Of a stretch of DNA of 64,000 nt, positions 1-11,925 are shown one piece after another. Every line of letters starts with the position of its first letter. Position 1 is the first letter of the stretch. The notes below the pieces were generated by a model that ran no database searches, was not told the DNA's origin, and saw nothing but the letters and a program-made list of their open reading frames with translations. Source of the DNA: Takakia lepidozioides (lineage: Eukaryota > Streptophyta > Takakiopsida > Takakiales > Takakiaceae); assembly GCA_030704615.1 (NCBI GenBank), contig CM060734.1, forward strand, positions 15,128,001 to 15,192,000. The letters are read 5' to 3'. The position numbers were made by a program, and so were the translations under genes.

Positions 1-804
1 TGACATTTATGCACATAGATCCATGCTGGTGTATGAACATGCATGTGCTCACTAGAAAGCCTCAATTGAAGAGGCCCTAGTTAGTAGTTAGTTAGAACTC
101 AGAAAAAGTTAGAACTCAGTCAGTGCAACTGCAAACCCAGACTTATCTGCTCACAGGCATTAGTTACTTGAATTTGTTTATGCTTATAAAAACAATGGTA
201 CATGAGGACTCCACAAGACTGCACCTCAACAGTAGCTCTTTTCAGGACACTTACACGCTTATTGAAAAGCTTCACAAGGGAACCTACTAATCTCCACTTG
301 GAATCAATCTTGGTATGGAGTTGGCGGGAGTTCATGCAAACCAATTCTTTCCATATTCGTGCCAAATATGGAGCATTGGTCACTTAATGCTGCCTAAGAT
401 CTACAAGCCAATGGCATTCCAGTGCCAATTGAAGCTCCTAAACTAGAGCAAAATTGAGTTTAGAGCTAGGCAACTGAGAGGAAAAGAGGGAGGAACAACA
501 TGCTCCATCGTAATGCCTGATTCAGTCTGATTCATGTCTGATTCATCCTGCCTCTCCATGCCTATGTAAATTTCCTCTTCAGCTTCATGGAAAGCCAAGG
601 CTTATCATAGTCCTTTAAAAAATAAGCTAATATCCCTTTCATGATGAAGCAAGGAACGTGTCCTGAACAATTTTACAGAGAACAAACCTCCCTAGCTTAA
701 TAACAGCCTCATTGCAAACATCATAGAAAGGAACATGAAAGTTCTTAAACAGGCTCCGAAGCTCCAGAAAGGCCCTCACACCTAAGGCCATCTTTTCTCA
801 CTAG
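1..804. other. Intergenic sequence, nothing recognised
   Basis: No coding region, RNA gene or repeat could be supported here. Short open frames on both strands have no recognisable motif. The last ~30 bases form a pyrimidine-containing stretch ending in CTAG, which can act as the splice acceptor of the helicase exon that follows. Confidence 0.5.
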
Positions 805-995
805 TAGCACTGACTGATGAGGGCAAGCTGTCTCATCCACTTGGGGTGCGGATGGCACTGCTTCCACTGGAGCCGTTGTTTGCAAAGGCAATGCTGGTGT
901 CGAGTGAGTTTGCAGGCTGTTCTGAGGAAATGCTTGCAGATTTTGCTATGCTGTCAGTTGAATCTATTTTCTTTCCCAGGGACAAAACTCAAGAG
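805..995 (+). pseudogene. Orphan exon of a DEAH-box RNA helicase (HA2/winged-helix region)
   Basis: One reading frame gives residues typical of the helicase-associated (HA2) region of DEAH-box RNA helicases: an ALTDEGKL-like start, then G-V-R-M-A-x-L-P-L-E-P, A-K-A-M-L, GCSEEMLA and AMLSVESIFF. The family unwinds RNA in splicing and ribosome assembly. The stretch is bounded by a possible acceptor (CTAG before 805) and a GT donor after 995, which leaves it in phase 0, so it looks like one exon. I found no neighbouring exons with the RecA domains (DEAH or SAT motifs) nearby, so it is probably a gene fragment carried by mobile DNA. A real gene extending left of the window is possible. Seen: motif and splice-like edges. 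Inferred: fragment status. Confidence 0.6.
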
Positions 996-1727
996 GTACT
1001 ATGGCTGAGACATCAACACTTATTTATTCCATTCTAAATTTTCTGTTGGTCTTGAAACAAGAAAAACACTGGCCACAGCTACATAAAGTTGTTGGGACCT
1101 CTTCAAACCAGAGGCTACTGTTACCCAATAGACAATAACACTCTCTAACAGCCACATCAAACTAGGGCTTTTGTTACCCGAATGGTTTCCTAGTGACTGA
1201 TAAGCCTTGTAGTACCCAAAATAACAAGGCTCAGTTGCCCAATGTTGCATAACCTCTATGTTCTTAGGTGTATTATGTGTGACAAGCGGAGGATGCAGCT
1301 GGAGATTTGGACATAACAAAAAATTTCACGAGTTTTGACATCGACCAACACCCCCTTGCTCACCCTTCTTCGTCGTTGTCACTGCCCACCTCCATAGGTG
1401 CCTTCTGTCTACGATCGCCAGAAGAGCCCCCTGCCATTCCCCAAGAATCGCTGCCTTGGAACATTCCTCCTCCATGGTCACCACCCATGCCAGCTCCAGA
1501 TTGGCCACCACCCATGCCTCTTGGATGGCCACCTGCAAATGCTCCCATTGACCCCAAGCTCGCCCCCATGGCTGGGCCCCTGCTAACACCTGATCCAACA
1601 AGTCCCCTGGGCCACAACACAACGAATGCCTTCAGATCATTACCTCACCTCCTACTAATTGTTCTCTATTTTTTCCATGGCAGCCTTAAACATTACACTA
1701 GTCGGCTCTAACAACATTCAAGCTGGC
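996..1727. other. Spacer with a Gly/Met-rich minus-strand open frame
   Basis: This stretch separates the helicase exon from the Harbinger transposase. On the minus strand, about 1620 down to 1360 can be read as a glycine- and methionine-rich tail ending in an acidic G-S-D-N-D-E-E-G, preceded by a possible CCCAG acceptor. It could be a last exon of an unknown gene or chance low complexity; the antisense is the proline-rich frame expected from such composition. No family is recognised. Confidence 0.25.
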
Positions 1728-3062
1728 ATGTCTTATGCTGACAGAAAAAGAAAAAGAGACTATGATGAGGAGCAAGACCTTATGACCAGACGAGCTATCT
1801 ACAAATGGGATGAGGATGGTGAAATTGAAGGAGTGCCTCATCACAAAACAGTGCTGGATCTTATGGCTTGGCACTTGAACATATTGAACAATCTGTGGTA
1901 TGTTAAACCCAGGTCAACTTGCTGGTTTGACACATTTCTATTCGATGTGTATACCCAAGAAATGTGGTTTGATATTGTGAGGATGCAACGTAGGACATTT
2001 GCGAAACTTTGTGATGACTTGCGGCTGTATGTGCAAGGCCATCACACAAAGTGGAGGGAGCCAATAAGTATTGAAAAGAAGGTAGTTGTCACCTATACAA
2101 ACTCATGCATGGCCATACTTGCACACTCGTTGCAGATAAAGCAGGGATTCGTCGATCTACAGTCTACGACTCCATGAGGGAGGTAATCCCTGCAATTTGT
2201 CATGTACTCGGGCACCTCATATCCTGGCCAACTGGCCGCAGGCTGGAAAAGATCACAAGAGACTTTGAGAAGAAGCAGTGGCTCCCGAATTGTCTTGGGG
2301 CAATAGATGGGAGCCACATCTACATCCGTGCACCAAAAGATACAAAGATTGCGGCTGACCATCCTAGGAATAGGAACAAGTCTTTCATTGTCCTATTACA
2401 GGGAGTGGTTGACTCGAGGTGTTACTTCATGTCTCTAAACACTGGGGTGCCCAGCAGTATACATAACTCCTACCACCTGAAATGCTCAGAACTATATCGC
2501 AAGGCTGAGGAGGGCATCATGTCTGGTCTCAATATCCAGACTTCCATTTCCCCCTTACATTGTTGGTGACAGAGGATACCCACTCCTCAAGTGGCTTATC
2601 ACTCCATTTAAGCAAGATGTTATGGGAAGACCTTTGAGCCAAGAGGAAATGTGGTTCAATAGAAAGCACTCTGCAACTAGGATGGCCATAGAAAGGGCCT
2701 TCGGTATTCTGAAGGGCCATTTCAAGGAGATTGGAACAAAGACAAGATTGGCACTGGAGTTTCTACCACAGGTTATACACTGTTGTTGCATATTGCATAA
2801 TATACTACTGGCTAGCAAGGATAAAAGTCTGGACGAAATTCTGGTGGAGTGTCAAATGGCTCCAACTACTGCAGTAATGGCTGACAATGTGGAGGCACAT
2901 GCCGCACCACCAGAAATGCCACGAGGTACGGCTACAATAACAGAGGAAAGACAACTACTTGAGGGCAGAATGGCCGGAGAGGACATACTGGATTATCTAG
3001 TGAGAGTACAGAATGCGAGGTTTAATCGTAGAAGAGCCCACACAGCGGGGGGACCAGCATGA
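1728..3062 (+). pseudogene. PIF/Harbinger (HARBI1-like) transposase, broken by frameshifts
   Basis: This encodes a DDE transposase of the PIF/Harbinger superfamily (DDE_Tnp_4 type), the cut-and-paste enzyme of elements that favour TTA targets. The start is taken at ATG 1728, followed by a basic R-K-R-K-R stretch. The helix-turn-helix part follows (REPISIEKK, then VADKAGIRRSTVYDSM). Catalytic motifs appear in order: GAIDGSH (Asp codon about 2306), VGDRGYPLL (Asp about 2568) and ERAFGILKGHF (Glu about 2691), then the usual C-terminal HNI motif. The frame changes twice, once around 2060-2105 and once at the C-run near 2551-2555, so no single protein is open. Introns could explain the first change but not comfortably the second. 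Terminal inverted repeats were not found by eye. The element is probably dead. Confidence 0.85.
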
Positions 3063-5012
3063 TGCAAGCATGGCACTCTCTGCATCCAGTTACCTCAAAC
3101 TCAAAACAGCTTTGCAGGGGACAGACGCCACATGCAATCATGGCCATCATGCAATTTATCATTAAATCCTCTCTTGCTTTCAGGACCAGAATAGCTCAGC
3201 AACATACCTGTACAAGGTTATTCCTTTGGTCTGCATGAAAGATTTTGAGCTAGGCCTTGGTAAGACAGCCTGCTGGAGTAGACGTGTACATGATCCGGTC
3301 AGTGCACATTACTCTTGTTTGCCGGTCCCCTGTAGCCGATGCCTTATGTCAGATTTAGATACCTTATGATACGAATGAGTTCCTTTCTTTGCTCAAATGT
3401 TTCTATGTTTCGCCTGGTTATGGCTTTGCTCTTTATAGCACCATAAGAAATACCCAATTCTGATATGCTGCTGGTAGATGTTTGTCTGATACCAGGTGGT
3501 AAACCCCTCCCAGACTTCATTACCTAAGTCCCAATACCTGCCCCTTTTGGTTTTGTATACATGTTTTACCCAAAACAAGGGGTGGGTAAACACTAAAAGT
3601 CTGATATAAGATTCTTTCCTGATTGTTACTTTATGACCTTGGGAATTGAGGGTTCTTTCACTGGCCTCTTCTTCCGGTCACCAGAGCTTATATATAAACT
3701 AAAAGGTAAAACTCTACATTTTGATGTATGTGTTGATGTACCTTCGTTTGTGTCACAACTTGCCAACTTGGAACATGCCAATGGCAGAAAGTTCATTACC
3801 TAAACCTACCCCCATTGGTTTTGTACACATGTGGTACCCAAAAATATGGGCTAGGTAAACACTAAAGGTTGATAAAAGTTTATTTCCTGTTTGTTGCTTC
3901 ATGAATTTCGGAGTTAAGGTCCCTTCATTGGCCTCATCTTTCCATTATCAGAGCTTATGTGTAGCTAAAAGGTAAAACTCTACATTCTGATGTAAGTGTT
4001 GATGTACTTTTGCTTGTCACGGCTTGTTTTGTTTGTTGACCTTGGAGAGTTGAGATTGTAGGCATGTTTATTTCTATGGTTCCTTTGTAACCAGAAGTAA
4101 AGCTACGAAGAAGAGGGAGGTCATTTATGTGATGGGGTCTGGTATGCACTCCCTTACGGGTGAGTGCATACCACACTCACTCCATAAGGAGCTGCCATAC
4201 CAGGGGATGGTTGGTGGGTTCCCTCTCTCTCCCTCCCTCCATGGATCTGGCTGGTTCTCTTAAAACTTGATAGTTTAAGACCGGTGGTATGTTACCTAAC
4301 CCCTAATTAACCTTCTTGGAATTTGGTTAATTTCGGTTATTTACATTACCCGGATTTTTGGTATAAGGTCAGGATACTAATGGAGCCATCCTATTATTAT
4401 TATTTTTCATCCATAAATGGATGTCATCCTCAGAGGATGACACGGATGAAAAATCGAGAGACAATTTCATCCAACGCGGATGAAATCACGATAGATTTCA
4501 TCCTGCGCGGTAGAGTTCATCCCGTGTGATGGATTTCATCTCGAATGGATGAAATCGTGGGAAATCACGTGGATGAAATCGCGGAAATCGCGCTTCATCT
4601 TTTCCCTGCCCTAACCCTCTGCACGACGATCGTGCTTAAGGGATAGCTGGAGCTGAGAGATGGTGGCAGGGGGCGCATGGAGCTCGATTCAGGCGCCCTT
4701 GAATGCCATGGAGCTGCGCCATTAAGGCATTTAGGTGTTCTGGCAAGATTCAGTGCCTTCTTCCCCTCTTGGGTGCGCAATGGCGGTAGTATCTGCAATT
4801 TCCCCGTGGCGGTTGTCTCTAATGCTTGGCGGGCGATCTACCTGTGCTGTGGTTGCTTGTTGTGACCTTCATTGATCATTAAGATACAAGCGGCGATCTT
4901 AAGGCCTCGGGGAAGTGTTTGAACTCTTTAAGTTGGGCGATTCACTTTCTTTGTGCATGCTTTGTACATTTTGTTGTGCATTCTTGTTTGTTGGTCTTGA
5001 GAGCTATGGCGC

Positions 5013-7909
5013 ATGCCTCTCTTCCACAAGCCATCAAGGTATTGGCTTGCATATGCTCTGTTTCTTTTTTGCCCCTGCTTTGTATTGCATGTTGTACAGC
5101 GATAACAAGCGTGAGACCTGCGAATCACCTGGGGTTCCACATCGTCTCTAACTTAACTGTTTCTAATTGCATGTGATGGGACCAGGTGAGGGCCCTCACT
5201 TAACATGGATTTTAAAGCTTGAAGTTGATTGGAATCGAGTTGAAGAAGCGACGCCATCTGTATCTTTGGGGGAGAACAATCCTTTCTTCCTCTTTCCTTG
5301 ATCTTGATGGCTCCTATGTTTAACCTAGTATGGTGGACAATCAATCATTACGGCGACTATCTCTGTTCCCTATGGCATACTGATGTGACAATGGAGCAAT
5401 GATATGACAAGCTGATGGCTTTAAGGAGATCTGGTAACATGCTACAATGTAGGGTAGACTGTTTTCATGACCAGACATGTTCTTGAATGTACAAGCATTG
5501 GAAACTTAGCCTCTTTTAGAAGCTGGTTACTTTAGGACTTGATACCATGCCAAACTGATATGGATGGATCTTTTGTGGCCAAATCTGGTCCTTGGTTATA
5601 TGCTCTTGAATGTTTACCTATTTCCCAAAATGGTAAGACATTGGTAGATGTGAACAGAATGATTCAGGCATTGTATTCAAGTTGCTTTAGGATAAATAAT
5701 ACCAAAGTAACCTGCAGGCCTGATGGGATGAGCAATTCAGATTCTTTGTGTTTCCTATGGATGATTGCATGGCATGTAAATCTGATTATAGCCTGTTATG
5801 GTAATGATTTCCCTACCCCGGATATAGAACTTGGTCTTGGGGCATGGAATAGAGGTGGGAATATTACTCTACCCTGTCATTGAAATTACACACCAGCCCC
5901 AGATCTAAAACAGATCATGGGGCAAAAAACATGGTGTCAATAAGTGACTTGATGTGCAAAATAGGGCAGCTGATTATAACCTGTTGTATAAGCTGCCAAA
6001 TATCAGTCCGTAACCCTGCTTTGGTGATGTTCTTTATGTAAAGAAATGATCTTATTTTGTTTTCAAGCCTTCTATGATCATAAAATGGCTTCTTTAAGAC
6101 AAACAGACATTTCCAGCCATGAACAGTGATCAATGGATCTTTATTTGGACATGGATACTTACTGCTCAGTCACTTTGGTATGTCCAATGATACAAAGAAC
6201 CCAAAACTATACTAGTTTTTGGGCCAACAATAAATTAGGATGGTTGGTTATGCCTTGGTATGTAAGCTGACCAAAAATACAGACTGAATGACATGGGCGC
6301 ATGTCATGAATGACACTTTGTAGCATGCTTAACAATGGTTTCCTGCTATGAACAGTGGTAATTGAGTCTCTAATTTTCCCCACCCCCCCACCCAGAGACT
6401 TCATTGACTTTGAAGTCTGGGATTTGTCATAAAGCTGACTTGTGAATGAAGAATGGTTGATAATGCCTCTCTTCCACAAGCCATCAAGGTATTGGCTTGC
6501 ATATGCTCTGTTTCTTTTTTTGCCCCTGCTTTGTATTGCATTTGTACAGCGATAACAAGCGTGAGACCTGCGAATCACCTGGGGTTCCACATCGTCTCTA
6601 ACTTAACTGTTTCTAATGCATGTGATGGGACCAGGTGAGGGCCCTCACTTAACATGGATTTTAAAGCTTGAAGTTGATATTGGAATCGAGTTGAAGAAGC
6701 GACGCCATCTGTATCTTTGGGGGAGAACAATCCTTTCTTCCTCTTTCCTTTGATCTGATGGCTCATATGTTTAACCTAGTATGGTGGACAATCAATCATT
6801 ACGGCGACTATCTCTTGTTCCCTATGCATACTGATGTGACAATGGAGCAATGATATGACAAGCTGATGGCTTTAAGGAGATCTGGTAACATGCTACAATG
6901 TAGGGTAGACCTGTTTTCATGACCAGACACTGTTCTTGAATGTACAAGCATTGGAAACTTAGCTCTTTAGAAGCTGGTTACTTTAGGACTTGATACCATG
7001 CCAAACTGATATGGATGGATCTTTTGTGGCCAAATCTGGTCCTTGGTTATATGCTCTTGAATGTTTACCTATTTTCCAAAATGGTAAGACATTGGTAGAT
7101 GTGAACAGAATGATTCAGGCATTGTATTCAAGTTGCTTTAGGATAAATAATACCAAAGTAACCTGCAGGCCTGATGGGATGAGCAATTCAGATTCTTTGT
7201 GTTTCCTATGGATGATTGCATGGCATGTAAATCTGATTATAGCCTGTTATGGTAATGATTTCCCTACCCCGGATATAGAACTTGGTCTTGGGGCATGGAA
7301 GAGGTGGGAATATTACTCTACCCTGTCATTGAAATTACACACCAGCCCCAGATCTAAAACAGATCATGGGGCAAAAAACATGGTGTCAATAAGTGACTTG
7401 ATGTGCAAATAGGGCAGCTGATTATAACCTGTTGTATAAAGCTGCCAAATATCAGTCCGTAACCCTGCTTTGGTGATGTTCTTTATGTAAAGAAATGATC
7501 TTATATTGTTTTCAAGCCTTCTATGATCATAAAAATGGCTTCTTTAAGACAAACAGACATTTCCAGCCATGAACAGTGATCAATGGATCTTTATTTGGAC
7601 ATGGATACTTACTGCTCAGTCACTTTGGTATGTCCAATGATACAAAGAACCCAAAACTATACTAGTTTTTGGGCCAACAATAAATTAGGATGGTTGGTTA
7701 TGCCTTGGTAGTAAGCTGACCAAAAAATACAGACTGAATGACATGGGCGCATGTCATGAATGACACTTTGTAGCATGCTTAACAATGGTTTCCTGCTATG
7801 AACAGTGGTAATTGATCTCTAATTTTCCCCACCCCCCCACCCAGAGACTTCATTGACTTTGAAGTCTGGGATTTGTCATAAAGCTGACTGTGAATGAAGA
7901 ATGGTGATA
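5013..7909. repeat. Direct duplication of 1.45 kb inside array unit 1
   Basis: Copy A spans 5013-6462 and copy B 6463-7909. The novel junction at 6463-6468 reads ATGCCT. The same six bases occur at both parental breakpoints: the start of copy A at 5013, and the point after copy B at 7910 where unit sequence resumes with TTGTTATGAGG. This is a 6-bp microhomology join, as expected from template switching or microhomology-mediated repair. Other units lack it, so it arose after, or independently of, array formation. Confidence 0.95.
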
Positions 7910-8069
7910 ATGCCTTGTTATGAGGCTGATTTGTCGTTAATTTACAATGACCTTGTCAGGTCTTTGTCCATGTCTCGACAAGACGTAAGTATCTTCCCTC
8001 TTTGATTTAGACCAGTGTACTTGGTGGTTCTTGTACACATTATCAACCAAATCTCCCTTCTGTTTTCAG

Positions 8070-8235
8070 TTTTATGTTTGATTTACTAACACCTTGGTCT
8101 GAGCATGACAAAAGGTTATCAAATATGTTCCTGATTGAAGTGATGAACGCAAGGCAATGGGAAGGCCAAAGCCATGAGATATCAGCCTCCTCTCCTGCCA
8201 TGACCATGGTGTGGAGCAAGCAAGTCCTTCATAAG
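8070..8235 (+). CDS. Exon-like block of an unrecognised gene, copy in unit 1
   Basis: This 166-bp block is preceded by CTGTTTTCAG and followed by GTAAGATC, both good splice signals. It has one open frame containing FDLLTPWSEHDKRL, FLIEVMNARQWEG and MVWSKQVLHK, with ordinary amino-acid composition and no family I recognise. The same block, with the same length and splice edges, is in units 2, 3 and 4. A 25-bp exon-like piece about 380 bases... upstream-adjacent in the unit joins to it in an open phase, described under the unit 2 copy. Confidence 0.4.
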
Positions 8236-8633
8236 GTAAGATCTTCTCCAGCAAAAATATGTTGGCTAATTGGGCATGGAGAGTAAGATGAGAAGTAAGT
8301 ACCTTGAAGGTACCTGAGATAAGCATAGAACATCTATAGGGCTTTTGAATGCTGAGATTTTGAGCTAGGCCTTGGTAAGACAGCCTGCTGGAGTAGACGT
8401 GTACATGATCCGGTCAGTGCACATTACTCTTGTTTGCCGGTCCCCTGTAGCCGATGCCTTATGTCAGATTTAGATACCTTATGATACGAATGAGTTCCTT
8501 TCTTTGGCTCAAATGTTTCTATGTTTCGCCTGGTTATGGCTTTGCTCTTTATAGCACCATAAGAAATACCCAATTCTGATATGCTGCTGGTAGATGTTTT
8601 GTCTGAATACCAGGTGGTAAACCCCTCCCAGAC

Positions 8634-9155
8634 TTCATTACCTAAGTCCCAATACCTGCCCTTTTGGTTTTGTATACATGTTTACCCAAAACAAGGGGTG
8701 GGTAAACTAACAAGTCTGATATAAGATTCTTCTTGATTGATTACTTTTATTGACCGTGGACCTTGAGGAGGGTTCTTTCACTGGCCTCTTCTTCCGGTCA
8801 CCAGAGCTTATATATAAACTAAAAGGTAAAACTCTACATTTTGATGTATGTGTTGATGTATGTACCTTCGTTTGTGTCACAACTTGCCAACTTGGAACAT
8901 GCCAATGGCAGAAAGTTCATTACCTAAACCTACCCCCATTGGTTTTGTACACATGTGGTACCCAAAAATATGGGCTAGGTAAACACTAAAGGGTTGATAA
9001 AAGTTTATTTCCTGTTTGTTGCTTCATGAATTTCGGAGTTAAGGTCCCTTCATTGGCCTCATCTTTCCATTATCAGAGCTTATGTGTAGCTAAAAGGTAA
9101 AACTCTACATTCTGATGTAAGTGTTGATGTACTTTTGCTTGTCACGGCTTGTTTT
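8634..9155. repeat. Old diverged tandem pair (~280 bp) inside each unit
   Basis: Shown for unit 2. A block from TTCATTACCTAAGTCC through AAAAGGTAAAACTCTACATT and TGTTGATGTA is followed by a second block with the same order of words: TTCATTACCTAAACC, GGTTTTGTACACATG, GGTAAACACTAAA, CAGAGCTTATG, AAAAGGTAAAACTCTACATT, TGTTGATGTA. The two differ at many positions, so the pair is much older than the 3.67 kb array. Every unit carries it. Confidence 0.85.
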
Positions 9156-9265
9156 GTTTGTTGACCTTGGAGAGTTGAGATTGTAGGCATGTTTATTTCT
9201 ATGGTTCCTTTGTAACCAGAAGTAAAAGCTACGAAGAAGAGGGAGGTCATTTATGTGATGGGGTC

Positions 9266-9300
9266 TGGTATGCACTCCCTTACGGGGTGAGTGCATACCA
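9266..9300. repeat. Perfect 12-bp inverted repeat (hairpin), one per unit
   Basis: TGGTATGCACTC and its reverse complement GAGTGCATACCA flank an 11-base loop. The same structure is at 4140-4173 (with a 10-base loop), 12941-12975, 16615-16649 and 20289-20323. It lies upstream of the CATCC-dyad cluster. Function is unknown; it could form a cruciform or mark an old element end. Confidence 0.9.
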
Positions 9301-9528
9301 CACTCACTCCATAAGGAGCTGCCATACCAGGGGATGGTTGGTGGGTTCCCTCTCTCTCCCTCCCTCCATGGATCTGGCTGGTTCTCTTAAAACTTGATAG
9401 TTTAAGACCGGTGGTATGTTACCTAACCCCTAATTAACCTTCTTGGAATTTGGTTAATTTCGGTTATTTACATTACCCGGATTTTTGGTATAAGGTCAGG
9501 ATACTAATGGAGCCATCCTATTATTATT

Positions 9529-9730
9529 ATTTTTCATCCATAAATGGATGTCATCCTCAGAGGATGACACGGATGAAAAATCGAGAGACAATTTCATCCA
9601 ACGCGGATGAAATCACGATAGATTTCATCCTGCGCGGTAGAGTTCATCCCGTGTGATGGATTTCATCTCGAATGGATGAAATCGTGGGAAATCACGTGGA
9701 TGAAATCGCGGGAAATCGCGCTTCATCTTT
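9529..9730. repeat. Cluster of ATTTCATCC/GGATGAAAT dyads, one per unit
   Basis: About 200 bases carry roughly ten copies of CATCC or GGATG words in both orientations. They include the perfect stem TGTCATCCT-CAG-AGGATGACA nested inside ATTTTTCATCC and GGATGAAAAAT. Later copies read GGATGAAATC, separated by short CG-rich spacers. Equivalent clusters lie near 4401-4602, 13204-13405 and 16878-17079. Downstream sequence looks like a 5' untranslated region with short upstream ORFs, so a promoter role is possible but unproven. Confidence 0.75.
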
Positions 9731-11650
9731 TCCCTGCCCTAACCCTCTGCACGACGATCGTGCTTAAGGGATAGCTGGAGCTGAGAGATGGTGGCAGGGG
9801 GCGCATGGAGCTCGATTCAGGCGCCCTTGAATGCCATGGAGCTGCGCCATTAAGGCATTTAGGTGTTCTGGCAAGATTCAGTGCCTTCTTCCCCTCTTGG
9901 GGTGCGCAATGGCGGTAGTACCTGCAATTTCCCCGTGGCGGTTGTCTCTAATGCTTGGCGGGCGATCTACCTGTGCTGTGGTTGCTTGTTGTGACCTTCA
10001 TTGATCATTAAGATACAAGCGGCGATCTTAAGGCCTCGGGGAAGTGTTTGAACTCTTTAAGTTTGGGCGATTCACTTTCTTTGTGCATGCTTTGTACATT
10101 TTGTTGTGCATTCTTGTTTGTTGGTCTTGAGAGCTATGGCGCATGCCTCTCTTCCACAAGCCATCAAGGTATTGGCTTGCATATGCTCTGTTTCTTTTTT
10201 GCCCCTGCTTTGTATTGCATGTTGTACAGCGATAACAAGCGTGAGACCTGCGAATCACCTGGGGTTCCACATCGTCTCTAACTTAACTGTTTCTAATTGC
10301 ATGTGATGGGACCAGGTGAGGGCCCTCACTTAACATGGATTTTAAAGCTTGAAGTTGATTGGAATCGAGTTGAAGAAGCGACGCCATCTGTATCTTTGGG
10401 GGAGAACAATCCTTTCTTCCTCTTTCCTTTGATCTTGATGGCTCCTATGTTTAACCTAGTATGGTGGACAATCAATCATTACGGCGACTATCTCTTGTTC
10501 CCTATGGCATACTGATGTGACAATGGAGCAATGATATGACAAGCTGATGGCTTTAAGGAGATCTGGTAACATGCTACAATGTAGGGTAGACCTGTTTTCA
10601 TGACCAGACACTGTTCTTGAATGTACAAGCATTGGAAACTTAGCCTCTTTTAGAAGCTGGTTACTTTAGGACTTGATACCATGCCAAACTGATATGGATG
10701 GATCTTTTGTGGCCAAATCTGGTCCTTGGTTATATGCTCTTGAATGTTTACCTATTTTCCAAAATGGTAAGACATTGGTAGATGTGAACAGAATGATTCA
10801 GGCATTGTATTCAAGTTGCTTTAGGATAAATAATACCAAAGTAACCTGCAGGCCTGATGGGATGAGCAATTCAGATTCTTTGTGTTTCCTATGGATGATT
10901 GCATGGCATGTAAATCTGATTATAGCCTGTTATGGTAATGATTTCCCTACCCCGGATATAGAACTTGGTCTTGGGGCATGGAATAAGAGGTGGGAATATT
11001 ACTCTACCCTGTCATTGAAATTACACACCAGCCCCAGATCTAAAACAGATCATGGGGCAAAAAACATGGTGTCAATAAGTGACTTGATGTGCAAAATAGG
11101 GCAGCTGATTATAACCTGTTGTATAAGCTGCCAAATATCAGTCCGTAACCCTGCTTTGGTGATGTTCTTTATGTAAAGAAATGATCTTATTTTGTTTTCA
11201 AGCCTTCTATGATCATAAAAATGGCTTTTTTAAGACAAACAGACATTTCCAGCCATGAACAGTGATCAATGGATCTTTATTTGGACATGGATACTTACTG
11301 CTCAGTCACTTTGGTATGTCCAATGATACAAAGAACCCAAAACTATACTAGTTTTTGGGCCAACAATAAATTAGGATGGTTGGTTATGCCTTGGTATGTA
11401 AGCTGACCAAAAAATACAGACTGAATGACATGGGCGCATGTCATGAATGACACTTTGTAGCATGCTTAACAATGGTTTCCTGCTATGAACAGTGGTAATT
11501 GAGTCTCTAATTTTCCCCACCCCCCCACCCAGAGACTTCATTGACTTTGAAGTCTGGGATTTGTCATAAAGCTGACTTGTGAATGAAGAATGGTTGATAA
11601 TGCCTTGTTATGAGGCTGATTTGTCGTTAATTTTACAATGACCTTGTCAG

Positions 11651-11675
11651 GTCTTTGTCCATGTCTCGACAAGAC
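11651..11675 (+). CDS. Possible 25-bp micro-exon of the unrecognised repeat-unit gene
   Basis: The piece lies between CCTTGTCAG and GTAAGTATC, a near-consensus donor. Spliced to the 166-bp block at 11760-11925 it leaves one frame open across the junction (L-C-P-C-L-D-K-T then F-M-F-D-L-L), while the other two frames stop soon after the join. This supports a spliced coding gene in the unit, but upstream and downstream exons were not found. Confidence 0.35.
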
Positions 11676-11759
11676 GTAAGTATCTTCCCTCTTTGATTTA
11701 GACCAGTGTACTTGGTGGTTCTTGTACACATTATCAACCAATCTCCCTTCTGTTTTCAG

Positions 11760-11925
11760 TTTTATGTTTGATTTACTAACACCTTGGTCTGAGCATGACA
11801 AAAGGTTATCAAATATGTTCCTGATTGAAGTGATGAACGCAAGGCAATGGGAAGGCCAAAGCCATGAGATATCAGCCTCCTCTCCTGCCATGACCATGGT
11901 GTGGAGCAAGCAAGTCCTTCATAAG
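11760..11925 (+). CDS. Exon-like block of an unrecognised gene, copy in unit 2
   Basis: It has the same 166 bp, frame and splice edges as the unit 1 copy. No stop interrupts the frame. The product is not recognised; no transmembrane or catalytic motif is evident in so short a piece. Confidence 0.4.

Larger units (their letters stand above)
3241..8355. repeat. Array unit 1 (contains an extra 1.45 kb direct duplication)
   Basis: This is the first and most divergent unit, with several one-base deletions and short insertions against units 2-4, for example around 8700-8760 and 8860 in its junction with unit 2. It is longer only because bases 5013-6462 are repeated at 6463-7909. Confidence 0.95.

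Noticed and set aside
1307-1711. Proline-rich plus-strand open frame
   Set aside because: It is the antisense of a Gly/Met-rich stretch and has no independent support.
10673-11176. Open frame of 167 codons repeated in units 2-4 (and shorter in unit 1)
   Set aside because: No recognisable motif and low-complexity-like composition. It is repeated only because the unit is repeated, and it is broken in unit 1; splice-bounded blocks nearby are more convincing.
11538-11909. Minus-strand open frame of 123 codons in each full unit
   Set aside because: It overlaps the plus-strand exon-like block in antisense and its openness follows from that block; no motif.
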